Shown here piece after piece: positions 1 to 10,843 of a DNA stretch of 64,000 nucleotides (the stretch's first letter is position 1; the number at the start of each line of letters is the position of its first letter). The stretch covers positions 12,502,254-12,566,253 of the forward strand of contig OX579641.1 in assembly GCA_951230915.1 (NCBI GenBank), read 5' to 3'. The notes under the pieces are model-generated. The model did not search any database, was not told where the DNA came from, and saw nothing but the letters and a program-made list of their open reading frames with translations. Source of the DNA: Antitrichia curtipendula (taxonomy: Eukaryota > Streptophyta > Bryopsida > Hypnales > Leucodontaceae). A program made the translations under genes and the position numbers.

Positions 1-851
1 CCCTTTTAGGCAAGGTTAGAAAAAAAATTCTTTAAACTTCAAACATTATAATCTTTCAACCTATGTGGTCAAAGTTTTTGAAATATTTTCTATACATACC
101 GTAGTAGTCTACTACAATATTATAGGGTGAATTCTTTTTTTTAAATTTGTTCATTTTTTTCTCATTGCCTCAAAAGGTGGCAGTATGTGACAATTTATGC
201 ACAAATGTGCCAAAATCTTTTAGGGCTTAATAGAAAATACATCTAGCTTCACATGTGAACTCAAATAATATCATTTGATTTGCAACAAAAAACCACATTC
301 ATAACATAATTTGTGCACTCAAATTAATCATGATTTGAACTTCAAAAATTGAACAAAACCTCAAAAACAACAATTTGGTTTTATTAAAATTGAGGGGTTA
401 ACCCTTAAAGGACAAATTTATCCAAGGAATATAGTTTTATGAGTTTTATATAGTTCTTGGTTTTAAATGTTTTGGAGCTTGAGTGATGTAATGTAGTTTC
501 AATCCTTTATTTTTTAATCTTTTTCATGTTTTTTTAAAAAAAATTTAAAATTGTTCTAACTTTTGAGACACTCTGAAGGTAGCATATTGAAAGCTTAAGA
601 TATACACTTTTAAACTTTTCTATTGAATTTCTCTTTGAGTGGTCTCAAAAAAAAGGTACATTAATTGCACCATGGTGTTTATCGCTGTCATATCCACTTT
701 CACTAAGAAAATTCATATTATTTTAAATATATTTGTAATTACTATGATTTTTACAATCATTCAAATTTTATTTAATATTTTTAATTATAAAAAAATAAAA
801 TTTATATATATGTATGTATGTAAAAAAATAAGCTCTCCATTTCAATTGAAG
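1..851. other. AT-rich stretch, no gene seen
   Basis: Both strands are stop-rich and the short open frames have no coding character. At about 394-412 there is a palindromic GGGGTTAACCC followed by TTAAAGGACAAAT, which resembles the outer end of the TTAA-flanked repeats further on. It is probably a relic terminus without a recognisable partner. Confidence 0.6.
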
Positions 852-1149
852 TAAGGTGTATATACAAAATTGCACCCTACCTAAAAATTGCCATAATTAC
901 TTTGTGTACATTTCCAAAATCCATCACCAAAATTAATATGTACATGTGTTGAAGAAACATTTCAGAACATCTATCCAAATTTTTTTTGACCCTTCATAAC
1001 TTTTACACACCATATCCAAATGTCATGTTCTTTGGTGGATTAGAACCTCCTTTCATTTGCGAACAAGAAAATATGAAAATTTGATTGTTCTAATAATAGT
1101 AGTTAGGCACAATAGCATAAATATGGTTATTTAGGGGTAACCCACCTCA
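852..1149. mobile_element. MITE, TA-flanked family F (diverged copy)
   Basis: It starts with TAAGGTGTATATAC and ends near CCCACCTCA. The interior carries the family F blocks: a GTACATTTCCAAAATC block, a CCCTTCATAACTTTT block and a 'GTTCTTTGGTG...CCTCCTTTCA' block, in the same order as the better copies at 15841-16098 and (reversed) 23774-24049. It is a non-autonomous element without an open frame. The right end is eroded. Confidence 0.6.
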
Positions 1150-3064
1150 ACCTTGTAGGGCTTTTGCGGAAATTTAGTAACCATTGGATGACTTTACTTG
1201 GCATTATAGGACAAAAAAATGTTTTTCATTCAATTTATTTGTTTGGAGGGTTTTCAAGTATATTTTCAGTAAATAATAGTGTATAGGCAATTACTACTTC
1301 TTTTGAGGTGATAGCAATAGTGACAAACTATGTCAAAGTTTTAATACTAATACTAATATTAATATTAATAATAGAAGAAAAAAATCCTACAAAAAGGTTA
1401 CAAATGTCAATTTTCCATTGGTTGTAAAAATTTATACAAATTCTAAAAGGGGTACACTACCCATTTTTTCATTGGATGTAAATTTTTTACATTCAATCCT
1501 AAACCCTAATCTTTTCAACAACTCTTTCTTCAATCTCATATCTCCTTCTTTGTCCCGTTTTGGTTCCTATATAAATTGTTCGCAGATGAAGAGAAAAACA
1601 TTTAGAAATAAAGAAACAAGTGATTTAGAAAGCATTAATTAGCAACAAAAATAACAAAGACTATCAAATACAAATATATAAGTATCATAAATTTTGAGCA
1701 TTCAAAATTTCAAACACTCTCTAATACTAAATTCTTTACTCAAAATTCATGAGCATTCATGAGCATTCCATTCCACTGCAATCCAAAGCATCAACACAAA
1801 TCAAAATACAAATTGTCAAATCCTAACTCTTCCAATTTACTTCCAAACATTACACGCAATGGTGTAAATTGACTAATCAGACATTGCATTGCGCAATCCT
1901 CCTCTACATGCATCAAGCCAGTTGACTACCTTTGACAATAATATCAAAATGATTTAATTTCAAGCAGAATACAAAACAACAAGCAATTGGCTCCAACAAA
2001 AGCAAATAACAATTGAAGACCTATAAGAATCTTTGAGGTGCTTTATTTCATATTTGACCCACTTTCTGCATTTTCCTTTGTCTCCTTCTATAGAAAGCTA
2101 GCTTTGTTGTGCTACACAATAAGAAAAAATAGCAAATCACAAGCCTCAACATGTGGCATTAAAAATGGCATCCAAAAACATAAAACTTCAAATATTGCTT
2201 GCAAAGAGAGATAACCTATCCAAGAATGCTTACTTGAAAAATATCACATAAGGAAGTCATGAAACTAGGAAAGAAGCCTATTTTCAAGACAATTATTTTG
2301 TCAGTGGGCCCATAGGTGTCATTGCACAATAAGGTGGTCTACTACCAACGTTTGACATTCACCTAGATATAAACTGCCACCTTCTCTCTTCCATTTGGCC
2401 TCCTTCAGTATTCACATCTCATTTTGTTTTAGTTTTCTTGTGCAATTCAAATCGACAACATGGGAAGGAGGACGAAAAAAATTTAAGTACATCAATAGCT
2501 CTGGATTTTTTGAAAAAGGGGGGAGGAGAAAATTGCAAGAACAAGACTTGCTTGCATCTATTCTGACTTGCTATTTCTCTTTATGTGAGTTGAGCTACAA
2601 AAATGTTGTTTTTTGAATTTTTAGTTCAACTAATGAAATAAAGTTTACCAAGTATAGTTTCTACTCCAATTAGAAATTTTGAAAAATTCATAAATTTCAA
2701 TATTTTATAGCAATATGAACTTTAGGTCTATAACCATGGTTTATTGATTTTCTAATTTTAGAGTGACATGATAACCTTGGTTTATACCATGATGTTATGC
2801 ACTATGATATACAACTAGAGTGAGATTTTCATATTTTTTTTAGTATATTTTGTATTTGATATGAATTATTTTCATTTTTTTCTTAAGAAACTCACAGTAA
2901 TTTCAAATTTTTCCCAAATTTTTTTGAAACTTGTAGTAGACAGACAGTTTCATCTCTGAAAAATAAACATAAAATTTTTCATTCAAATCTAGTTGCCAAA
3001 AACTAGTAAATAGAGTGATGACAATTGAGGCTTGAAATCAGTGGTTATGGGCCCGTCCTTATAG
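1150..3064. other. AT-rich stretch, no gene seen
   Basis: There is no supported gene. A short degenerate TAATAC/TAATAT array sits at about 1345-1375. The open frames at 1418-1642 and 2395-2616 have no coding bias, no recognisable domain and no good splice context, and are treated as chance. Confidence 0.55.
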
Positions 3065-4310
3065 GGTTAAGGTAACAGGTCCAGAAATCGCCCACCTAAG
3101 AGCTGAAACTGAATTTTGGGAAGGCAAAACTTCTTGGAATGTTTTTCAGTAAATTTTTCTTGAAAGAGAAGTGGATTTGACATCTAATTTAACCCCTAAA
3201 GGTTTTTGACTATGTTTTCACCAAAACCGCTCCAGAACTGCCATTTCTAATACTAGTGCCAAATTTTAGAAAAAAAACATTTTTGGACACTTGTAGCCAT
3301 AGGATCTTGTAGTAAACTTGTTTAAGAAGATGTGAAAAAAAATTCAGAATTTTCCACCAAGTGGATTGCAAGATAATAGCATTTGAATTGACAAAAATCC
3401 TTTTTTTGTCCCTGCAAAAAAACGGGCAGCTGCCCTTCACAAGGTCACATTTGTATGAAAAAATGTCCAAAATGATGGTTACTCTTTGGATGTATTCTTC
3501 AAGGCAAGTTGTCTACATGCTTGAAAAATTTCAGATCATTTGAAATTGTACAACATATAGGAAAAAAATAATAAGTAGGAAGAGGTAGAGAATGATTCAA
3601 AGCACTAAATTGTCAAGAATTTATTTATGAAATTGAAAAATGCCAATCCCAACGATTGTAATGTTGTAATAAACAATATGCACCCAATGTTTTTGTTTTT
3701 TTTCAAAAATATTGAAAATCGAGTTAAATAATGGACTCCAAAGTTTATTTTAGAGTAGAGATTCCATAACTACCCTCAAACTAAGAATCCTCATAACTTT
3801 TGACTCATTGATCGGAATGGAATGATTCAAAGCCTCCCACGTACATATAAATCTAAAGAACCAATTTCAAATTTTAGTTCTTTTAAAAAGTGATTTTTAA
3901 AGATTTTTTTTTTGCTGCCCCGGCTGCCCGCCGAACAATGAAAATGACATATCATGCAATAACTTTTTAACCATGTAGTCAAAAGTTACGAAAATTGTTG
4001 GACCTTAAAGCTACTCCTTGGGCACATCTTATGTGAAAATTTCAAAGAAAAAAAAGAAAAATTCCGGTCATAGTGAGCTGCCCAAATTCGCTATGTTGTC
4101 AAAAAAACGGTGTTTGGTCCTTTAGGGGTTAAGCCGTTTCATATTTTTTGGAGCTTTTTGAAATTAGTTATGAAATTTTGAAGTTGAACTGGCATAGGGC
4201 TCCAAAATCGTCCACCCCTGAAATGTACATTGTTTGTACATCAGTAAAGGCTATGAAAAAACAGCATGTACAAATCGTGTACATTTTACAAGTGGGCGGT
4301 TCTTAATGCC
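3065..4310. mobile_element. MITE, TA-flanked family B, split by a nested TTAA element
   Basis: The left part (3065-3188) starts TTAAGGTAACAGG and contains the 'AAGAGCTGAA...CAGTAAATTTT' blocks. The right part (from 4133) resumes at GCCGTTTCATATTTTT and contains the AATTAGTTATGAAATTTT and GTACATTGTTTGTACAT blocks. The two halves together match the uninterrupted family B copy at 13720-14005. They are separated by the element at 3189-4132, inserted at a TTAA. The right terminus is degraded near 4310. Confidence 0.7.
3189..4132 (+). mobile_element. piggyBac-like MITE, subfamily A, copy 1 (complete)
   Basis: This 944-bp element has perfect 14-bp ends: TTAACCCCTAAAGG at 3189 and CCTTTAGGGGTTAA at 4132. 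It sits inside a family B repeat. Removing it with one TTAA puts the host repeat back in register with its uninterrupted copies, so TTAA is the target duplication and the terminal repeat begins CCCC. A TTAA target with ends in C-runs is the hallmark of the piggyBac superfamily. There is no transposase frame, so it would have to be moved in trans. Other copies are at 4786, 9503 (reversed) and 30389. Confidence 0.8.
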
Positions 4311-4469
4311 CGAAAATTCCAAAATTCCAACAGCTACAATCTTGAGTCTACGGTACTCTAACTAGGGCACAAATTTCCAAGGGCATAAATTCTCAGGCCA
4401 GCTTGTGCCAGTCTGTCAGAGTATTCAAATTCTTCCTCTGCATGTCTCACACTTTGCAACCACCATCAA

Positions 4470-4785
4470 TATGGTAGTATGCTTGAAAAGCGACCATTTA
4501 AAGGTTGGTTTCCGTAGACAAAAAAATATTTTTAGATTATTTTTCAGAGAAAGAAAAATAAACGTGGAACCTAGCACAAGTGGTTTTGTATTTTTCCAAG
4601 CATTTCTGAGTTACTTAAAAAATTTCAAAGATTTGGGACGTAGACACCTATTTGAAACCATAGGTCTACTAAAATTCATCCACTTGCAACTTGTAAAAAG
4701 ATGTACCAAAATCAAAGACAATGATTGGCTCTTGCGATAGAATTTTTTTTTTCCTCGAAGCATTCAATTGCTAAAGTGGTTCATT
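4470..4785. mobile_element. MITE, TA-flanked family C (left part, interrupted)
   Basis: It starts with the family C end (GGTAGTATGCTTGAAAAGCG) and carries the blocks 'CACAAGTGGTTTTGTATTTT' and 'AATGATTGGCTCTTGC', as in the copies at 18200-18616 and 42549-42960. It stops at TTCATTTTA where the TTAA element at 4786 begins. In the intact copies this position reads CATTTAAGG, so the TTAA was the landing site. The right part of this copy was not found beyond the insertion. Confidence 0.65.
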
Positions 4786-5380
4786 TTACCCCCCAGGTTC
4801 CTTGACTATGTTTTTCTCCAAAACAATCAAAAACTGCCATTTTGAGCAGGAGTACCAAATTTTGGGAAAAGAACATTTTTAAGACACATGTAACCATAGG
4901 ATCTTACAATGCGTTGGTTTGAAAAGATGTGGAAAAAAATTCAGAATTTTCCACCTTGTGGATTGCAAGATAGTAGTGTTGGAATTGACAAAAATCCTTT
5001 TTTTTTAACCTTGCAAAAAAACGGGCAGCTGCACTTCAGAAGGTCACATTTGTATGAAAAAATATCCAAAATGATGGTTGCTCTTGGGATTCATTCTTCA
5101 GGACAAGTTGGCTACATGCTTGAAAAAATTCAGATCATTTGGAGTTGTACAACATATAGGAAAAATATAGTAAGTAGAAAGAAGTAGAGGATGGTTGAAA
5201 ACACTAAATTGTTAAAAAGCTAATTATAGAATTGAAAAATGCCAATCCCAATGGTTACAATGTTGTAATAATCAATCTACACCCACAATCAATGGTTAAA
5301 AAAATGCATATTTGAGTGCTTGAATGTGTTTGCATTCATCCGTTGTTCAAAATTTGAATCCCTAGTCCTTTAGGAATTAA
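4786..5380 (+). mobile_element. piggyBac-like MITE, subfamily A, copy 2 (internally deleted)
   Basis: It begins TTACCCCCCAGGTTCC and follows copy 1 closely through the blocks AACGGGCAGCTGC (about 5021) and 'GCCAATCCCAATGGTT' (about 5241). It then jumps to a worn terminus GTCCTTTAGGAATTAA at about 5365-5380, so several hundred bases of the interior are missing. It lies in a TTAA of a family C element. Confidence 0.65.
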
Positions 5381-5392
5381 AAGCTCTAAGGT

Positions 5393-5876
5393 GGAATTGA
5401 AACTCACTAATTTTGATGATGTGAATTTTCTAGCAAGAAAATTAAACCTTCCAAAAAAATTTGCTTTGGAAAATTGTAAAAATTGAGTTAAAAAAAAATC
5501 CAGTACATTTTTTTCTTAAGAAGTTTCTATAATTGTCTACCAAACAAGATGTTTTGTAATATTTCTATTATCAATCCAAATAGAATGAATCAAAACTTTC
5601 CATATAGACAAAAATATAATCTATGAGACACGTAAAAATCAATTTCTTGTTGGTTTTTCTTTTTGCCTATCAAACTAAAAAAAAGAACATATTGTGACCT
5701 AAGTCACATAATATTTGTTCTTGGTCATTGATTTTTAAAAAAAATCATAGATTTCATTTATTTTTTCCTAAAACCTTCAAATTTTTTTAAAGCAATCAAA
5801 CCAAAAATTGAAACCACATGAACCTATCCAAAATTCTATTTGTCCTGAAGGGACAAATAATCCTTTCGTGTACAAA
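5393..5876 (-). mobile_element. piggyBac-like MITE, subfamily D, partial reversed copy
   Basis: Read on the minus strand this matches the middle and start of subfamily D, for example the AAATAGAATGAATCAAAACT block and the block ATTTGTCCTGAAGGGACAAA near 5840-5860. The end containing GGACTTTAGGGGTTAA is absent: the copy abuts the worn terminus of the subfamily A element at 4786-5380. It could be a deletion or recombination product of the two. Confidence 0.5.
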
Positions 5877-6114
5877 GATATAAGCAAAAATGCCCTAAAA
5901 ATGATTGAGGCGTTATGGAGTTAAAGGACATTCTATGTTTCCATTTGGTCAAAATTAATTAGTTTTCTATATTAAAACACAATTTTCCAAGATTTTTAAG
6001 ATTTTAATAGTTTTTTATTTTTAAAAGAATAAAAAATATACTATTAAAACTTAATAAAAGTCAAGTTTGATCCTAAAACTAAGCCCCTTGGGTAGGTTTG
6101 TCCTTTAACCTCTT

Positions 6115-7035
6115 AAGTTCTAAGGTAATTTTTTTGTCAAAACCCACTTAAAACTGTCATTTTCAATGCAAACAATAAAAATATTAAAAAAATTGTCTCT
6201 TTTGCAAATCTAACTATAGATCTTGCACTAGATTAGTATAAAAATGTTTGGAAGAAATTACATAACTTTGATTGTATTGATCAAAAGATATAAGCATTTT
6301 AATTGATTTTTCTCTTAGCTTGATTAGATTAATAAGGTTTTGAATCTTCTTAATTTAAAATTTTTGTATTACAAATTGTGAATTTAAATTCTTTTATCTT
6401 GAAAAAACGAGTTTAAAGTTTAGGAAAAAAATCAAAGAAAGACTTTGTGATTTTCATTCTTTATGAAATTGTTAAGTCGAATTGTCAAAGTAGGCACGAC
6501 ATGGAAGGATAAACTAAATTGTCATAGCTTTAAGAAGGAATTGAAACACACTAATGACTCAATAGTGAGATTGTTTTAGAAAACAAACTAAATCCATGTG
6601 CAACTATTTTTTGAGAAACTGTGAAAATTGAGTTCCAAAATGAATTCTACAAGTTATTTTTTTGAAGAAGATGTTGTAATCGCCCACAAAAACAAGATTA
6701 TACTTAACTTTCTCATCATTGGTCCAAATAGAATGAATAAAAGCTTTCCATGTAGACAAAAATATTTTCTATGAGTATCAAAATTTTAGAAATATATACT
6801 TCAAATTTTTATTTTTATTTTTTGGCTACCTACCATTACTTATCTAGGCTTATTATAGCATAAAGTTTTTGCTCTCTGACTAGCGCCGATTGAAGTAAGA
6901 ATTCCCAATAAGCTAACCAATTTTCCTATCTTGAAGAAAAAAAATACAATAAATCTTGCCCAAAATTGGGAGTCACAAGTACTTGCCTAAACCTTCAAAA
7001 GTACCCACGGGGACTCTTGGAACTTTAGGGGATAA
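6115..7035 (-). mobile_element. piggyBac-like MITE, subfamily D (complete reversed copy)
   Basis: This copy of about 921 bp has both ends recognisable: TTAACCTCTTAAGTTC at 6115 and GGAACTTTAGGGGATAA at 7035. It is the reverse complement of the copies at 28187-29113 and 33360-34165. The sub-terminal block near 6120-6165 (TTTGTCAAAACCC, then AACTGTCATTTTCAATG) is shared with subfamily A, which shows the two are relatives. There is no open frame. Confidence 0.65.
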
Positions 7036-7085
7036 GGATTAATAAAAGTTAATACCGTATGTCAATAAAACTTTCTATGCACTTG

Positions 7086-7340
7086 TAAGGTGGGCATCCC
7101 CCTAAACCACCATTTTTTGCTATCGTGACTACTTATTATTATTCAACTAGTATAAATCCCATATTTTCTCATTGGCATGTAAAAGGAGGTTCCAACATAT
7201 TAGAGACTGCAAACATTTGGATATTGCATGCACCAAAACTATAAAGGTTTCAATTTTTATTTATGGTAGGTGTTCTAAAATCATTTCTTCCACATAGGTA
7301 CATGTTAATTTTGGAGATGTAGAGTAGGCAACCCATTTCT
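7086..7340. mobile_element. MITE, TA-flanked family F
   Basis: It starts TAAGGTGGGCATCCCCC and contains the family F blocks in the orientation of 23774-24049 ('AAAGGAGGTTCCAAC', 'CACATAGGTACATGTTAATTTTGGA'). The right end is uncertain, near 7340. Confidence 0.6.
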
Positions 7341-7889
7341 ATCCACCCACCCCCATTTTCACAGTATAGGTTGTTGTATTTCCGTCCATATCCCAACATG
7401 TGTCACTACCCTTATGTGGCATGATATGCCATGTAGAAGGAAAGCACATATAGATGCCACATTTATCATTTGCAGAAATGGATTATTGTCAATTATTTGA
7501 CCAACCTATCGTTAGAAATATAGTATCTTATATGACAAGAATAAGTTTTACATAATCTTGATGAAAAAAATTCATATTTATTTCATTTTTGACAAAAAAA
7601 AAAAGAATGTAATTTTTTTTTCAAATCCTCCTCATTTCAATTTGTCTACACGGGACAAATATTTTCCTCGACACCCACATCCGACAGATAGGCTCAATTC
7701 CTTAAGTGGTTGGAAATGGGTTGGCATCTCATATATAGAGTGATGATGGCAGTTATAGAACATAGGGTGCGTTTTCCGGGGTGCCCACCCTATGTGAGTT
7801 GAAATTTGAAATTCTTGTGCAACAAGGATAAACACAACCCCCATCGTCCAACCTTATTTCACTATTTGGTGACGTTCCTATCCACCAAC
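7341..7889. other. No gene seen
   Basis: This is unique-looking AT-rich sequence. Overlapping short open frames at 7558-7959 lie on both strands with no domain or splice context. Confidence 0.5.
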
Positions 7890-7892
7890 TAA

Positions 7893-8265
7893 GAGCATGC
7901 CCACCAGGCGCTTCTTGTATCCCTATCCAGATGAAAATCATCCGGATAGGGAAGAACACCCCCCCACCAGGGTTCCCTATCCAGAAATTTTTAGGGAGGA
8001 GGGGGGGGGGAGTTCCGTATACACCATCCCATATAGGGAATTCAATTTCACTAAACTGTATCCTCTGTTTTACTCAAAAGCTGACTGTGTTGAACATGTG
8101 GCGCACAAGAGTACTGGGTACCGGCATGCATAGGTAATTTCTTAGGGAAAATGAAGCAAGGAACAGTACTTTTAGGGAAGCGCTGGTGGGGAGGGGCTTC
8201 CCTATCCCTATATTTTTCAATGAAGAATGGGGATAGGGATAGGGAAGCGCCTGGTGGGCATGCTC
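7893..8265. mobile_element. PIF/Harbinger (Tourist)-like MITE with TAA target duplication
   Basis: This 373-bp element has long terminal inverted repeats, GAGCATGCCCACCAGGCGCT at the left and its reverse complement at the right. TAA flanks it on both sides (7890-7892 and 8266-8268). A 3-bp TWA duplication with ends starting GAGCAT is typical of plant PIF/Harbinger MITEs. The interior contains repeated TCCCTATCC/GGATAGGG blocks that extend the fold-back. The open frames here read across the inverted repeats and are not genes. A relative with the same outer 11 bp is at 44230-44654. Confidence 0.85.
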
Positions 8266-8330
8266 TAACTAATGAGAATAATAAAATTGAAAAGGAACTT
8301 ACTAACTGTACACAATACAGTCAGAACCAC

Positions 8331-8577
8331 GGATCTCAATATTTCGGTTGCACAAGCTTTTTCAGGAGGTGGGCCCTTGCCCTCTCAAATTTCTAGCTTT
8401 CTCATTTTAGGAGGTCCAAAGGGTTTTTTTTGAATTTTTTTTGCAAATTTTGGGCCTGCGGCCCCAAATTACCCTAGGAGGTCCTCTTCTACTTTAAAAA
8501 AAACAAAAAAAACAGGGGCAGGTTTTACCCCACCCACTCCTCCTGAAAAAGCTCGTGCAACCAAAATATTGAGATCC
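8331..8577. mobile_element. Mutator-like MITE with 9-bp target duplication
   Basis: This 247-bp element has about 40-bp terminal inverted repeats. The left starts GGATCTCAATATTTCGGTTG and the right ends with CAACCAAAATATTGAGATCC. It is flanked by a perfect direct repeat CAGAACCAC (8322-8330 and 8578-8586). A 9-bp duplication with long terminal repeats is the signature of Mutator-like elements. There is no coding capacity. The intact duplication and well-matched ends suggest it is fairly young. Confidence 0.85.
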
Positions 8578-8699
8578 CAGAACCACACCTTGCATTGCTG
8601 TATCTTTTTTTCTTCTTGAAACACATGGACAATTTCCATTGATAGAGGAAACCATTGCTGTATCTTTCTTTCACAATTTGACCGCAAGTTCAACGGGAA

Positions 8700-9105
8700 T
8701 TAACCCCTTTAGGATGTTAGCAGCCCAAACTGGCCTACGAATTTTTATACAATACAGTATGCCTTGCCTTAATTGGGTCCTCTTTCCAATGTTTTCGCTT
8801 TCCATTAAATGTGTAGTGAGCTTTAATGTGTTTTGTTGTATGGTTTGAGGTGGGCAAATGTAAGTGGATGGCTCATTGCTTCTCTCCTTTTTTTCAACAT
8901 GTGATTCTTCTCATTAATTACTGAAATTCAATTCAAGTCTTGGGATGTGAGACAAAAGTGCAAAATTTTGGATAAAATTATGAATCTACTGATGGAAAGT
9001 TGTGCACTATCACAGTTTCAGATTTCAGACTTTAATGTGAGTCAGACTGTATTTTACGACGTAGTATACAAAAGCGTACAATTGCTAACATCCTGAAGGG
9101 GTTAA
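8700..9105. mobile_element. TTAA-flanked MITE, family K
   Basis: This 406-bp element has 23-bp ends matching at 22 positions: TTAACCCCTTTAGGATGTTA at 8700 and TAACATCCTGAAGGGGTTAA at 9105. The outer TTAACCCC is shared with subfamilies A and D, but the rest is different. It is therefore a second element type with the same piggyBac-like target and terminus. There is no open frame. Confidence 0.75.
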
Positions 9106-9502
9106 TTTGCGGTTGTTTGGCTTTTGCTCACAAGTTGCAACACCAGGCGAAGCTCAAATTATTTAAACCTACTGCAGCTGAGTGTTCATGTGCCACATGG
9201 TCCAAAAGACTTGTGAACATGGCTGTTGGCTAATTGGACACATGGACCACATCAGAATGTTTATATCGTCCTGGGTCCCCATGAGAATTCTTGACATGGC
9301 CCACCCGGGATTCTGCACCTTCAACTGGGTGGATCCCTCCGTCACACACTGTTGTTATCAAATTTTGAAAAATGTATGTACAAAAAAAAAGTGGCACTTG
9401 CCACTAATAGTTAGTAGAAAAGTTAAATGACAACTTGGGAATGGAATATGACATTCAAATTTGGGTGAAATTATTAAGAGCGTTTGCAATGCAAAGATTA
9501 TC
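9106..9502. other. No gene seen
   Basis: Base composition is more mixed than around it. An open frame at 9182-9430 gives a Met/His/Trp-rich peptide with no recognisable domain, and is not annotated as a gene. Confidence 0.5.
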
Positions 9503-10377
9503 TTACCCCGCTAAAGGATCAAGTAGCATTTGGGGGGCAACATAGAATTCCATTTACAAATGGAATTTTCTTTTCTTTGAAATTTTCACACAACGTGTAT
9601 TTGAAGAGTAGCAACAATTTTTGTAACTTTTGACTACATTGTACAAAATTTATTGTATAATATGTAGTTTCTTTTGAAGAATAAGTAGCTCGAGCAACTG
9701 GAAAAAAATCACTTATTTAAGAAAATAAAAATAAATAAATTAGTTTTCTAGATTTATGTATAAGAAGAAAGCTTTAAATTATTCCATTTTGATGAATGAG
9801 ATGAAAGTTATGAGGAGTTTTAGTTTGCGGTCCTTTATTTAATTCAATTTTTTATATTTTTGGGGAAACCCCTATAGAATGTAGATTGTTTATTACAACA
9901 TTACAACCATAGGAATTGACATTTTTCAATTCCATAACAAAATTCTTAATAATTTAGTATTTTAAATCATTATTTGCTTCTTCCTACTTAGTGTTTTTTT
10001 TCAAGTATGAGTATGAAATTTTTTTTGGTGAAATTTTTTATATGTATTCTCAACTCGTTTCTTCAACATATTACATATTATGGAGAATTGCAAGTTGTAG
10101 GATAAAGATATTTTTGGGTAAAAGTTTAAAAGATGAAATCTTACCATATGGGAAGAATTGAAAATACTTCTTTTTTAAATTCAAGCATTATGATCTTGCA
10201 ATTGGTATGATTTTTTATTCTCAAATTTTTGAACGGTGTATTTCAACAAATTAGCTAAAAGATCTTATGTTTAGACTTGTTAAAAAATAAATATAGATGA
10301 AGATTTTAGCCTTGCTTTGAAGACTAGTATTTTGAAGCAGTTTTGGCCTCTAAACATAAAATACCTTTAGGAGTTAA
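9503..10377 (-). mobile_element. piggyBac-like MITE, subfamily A, copy 3 (complete, reversed)
   Basis: It runs from TTACCCCGCTAAAGGATCAA to ATACCTTTAGGAGTTAA, about 875 bp. It is the reverse complement of the element at 3189-4132, with shared blocks such as AACATTACAACCATAGGAAT (9898) and TTGACATTTTTCAATTCCAT. Both ends are worn by a few substitutions, so it is older than copy 1. Confidence 0.7.
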
Positions 10378-10402
10378 GTATTTGAATTGAAAGAATTACA
10401 CA

Positions 10403-10843
10403 AAAGATGATATTTAGTGTCTTGTACACTAAATACGAAGGCATGCACTAAAAGCCAATTACCTTATGAAAGTAAGTAACATTAAATGTCAATTCAAACA
10501 CTAAATGTGAACCAGAGTTGTCATATCAGACGGAATATCACTGTTCACGGACAGAATCGGACCGATTAGGGCTAGGCGGCTGCAAACTTCAGAGCCTTGT
10601 AACTTTTGCAAAAATTCTTCAAATCAGGAAAATGAGATGTTTTTCGACATCTACAGTTTTTGTAGATGCCGAAAAATATCTCATTTTCCTGATTTGAAGA
10701 ATTTTTGCAAAAGTTACAAGGCTCCGAAGTTTGCAGCCGGCACATTCAAGTCTAACACTAATTGTGGACAAGTTCAGATTTAGTGTTGTAGCTAGTAGGG
10801 GGGTAAAAACACTAAATGTCACTCAACACTAAATATCATCTTT
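10403..10843. mobile_element. Palindromic fold-back element, family G
   Basis: The outer ends are an 18-bp inverted repeat, AAAGATGATATTTAGTGT at 10403 and its complement ending at 10843. Further ACACTAAAT motifs recur in the interior. The centre (10577-10739) is a near-perfect palindrome annotated separately. There is no open frame and no certain target duplication, so the superfamily is unknown. Confidence 0.65.
10577..10739. repeat. Near-perfect 79-bp inverted repeat with 5-nt loop
   Basis: The left arm is 10577-10655, the loop GTTTT 10656-10660 and the right arm 10661-10739. The arms differ at 3 of 79 positions. A transcript from either strand would fold into one long hairpin, which could feed a Dicer-like small-RNA pathway. 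It lies at the centre of the family G element. Confidence 0.85.

Noticed and set aside
7897..8137. Overlapping Pro/Arg-rich frames as genes
   Set aside because: They read through the inverted repeats of the Harbinger-like MITE.
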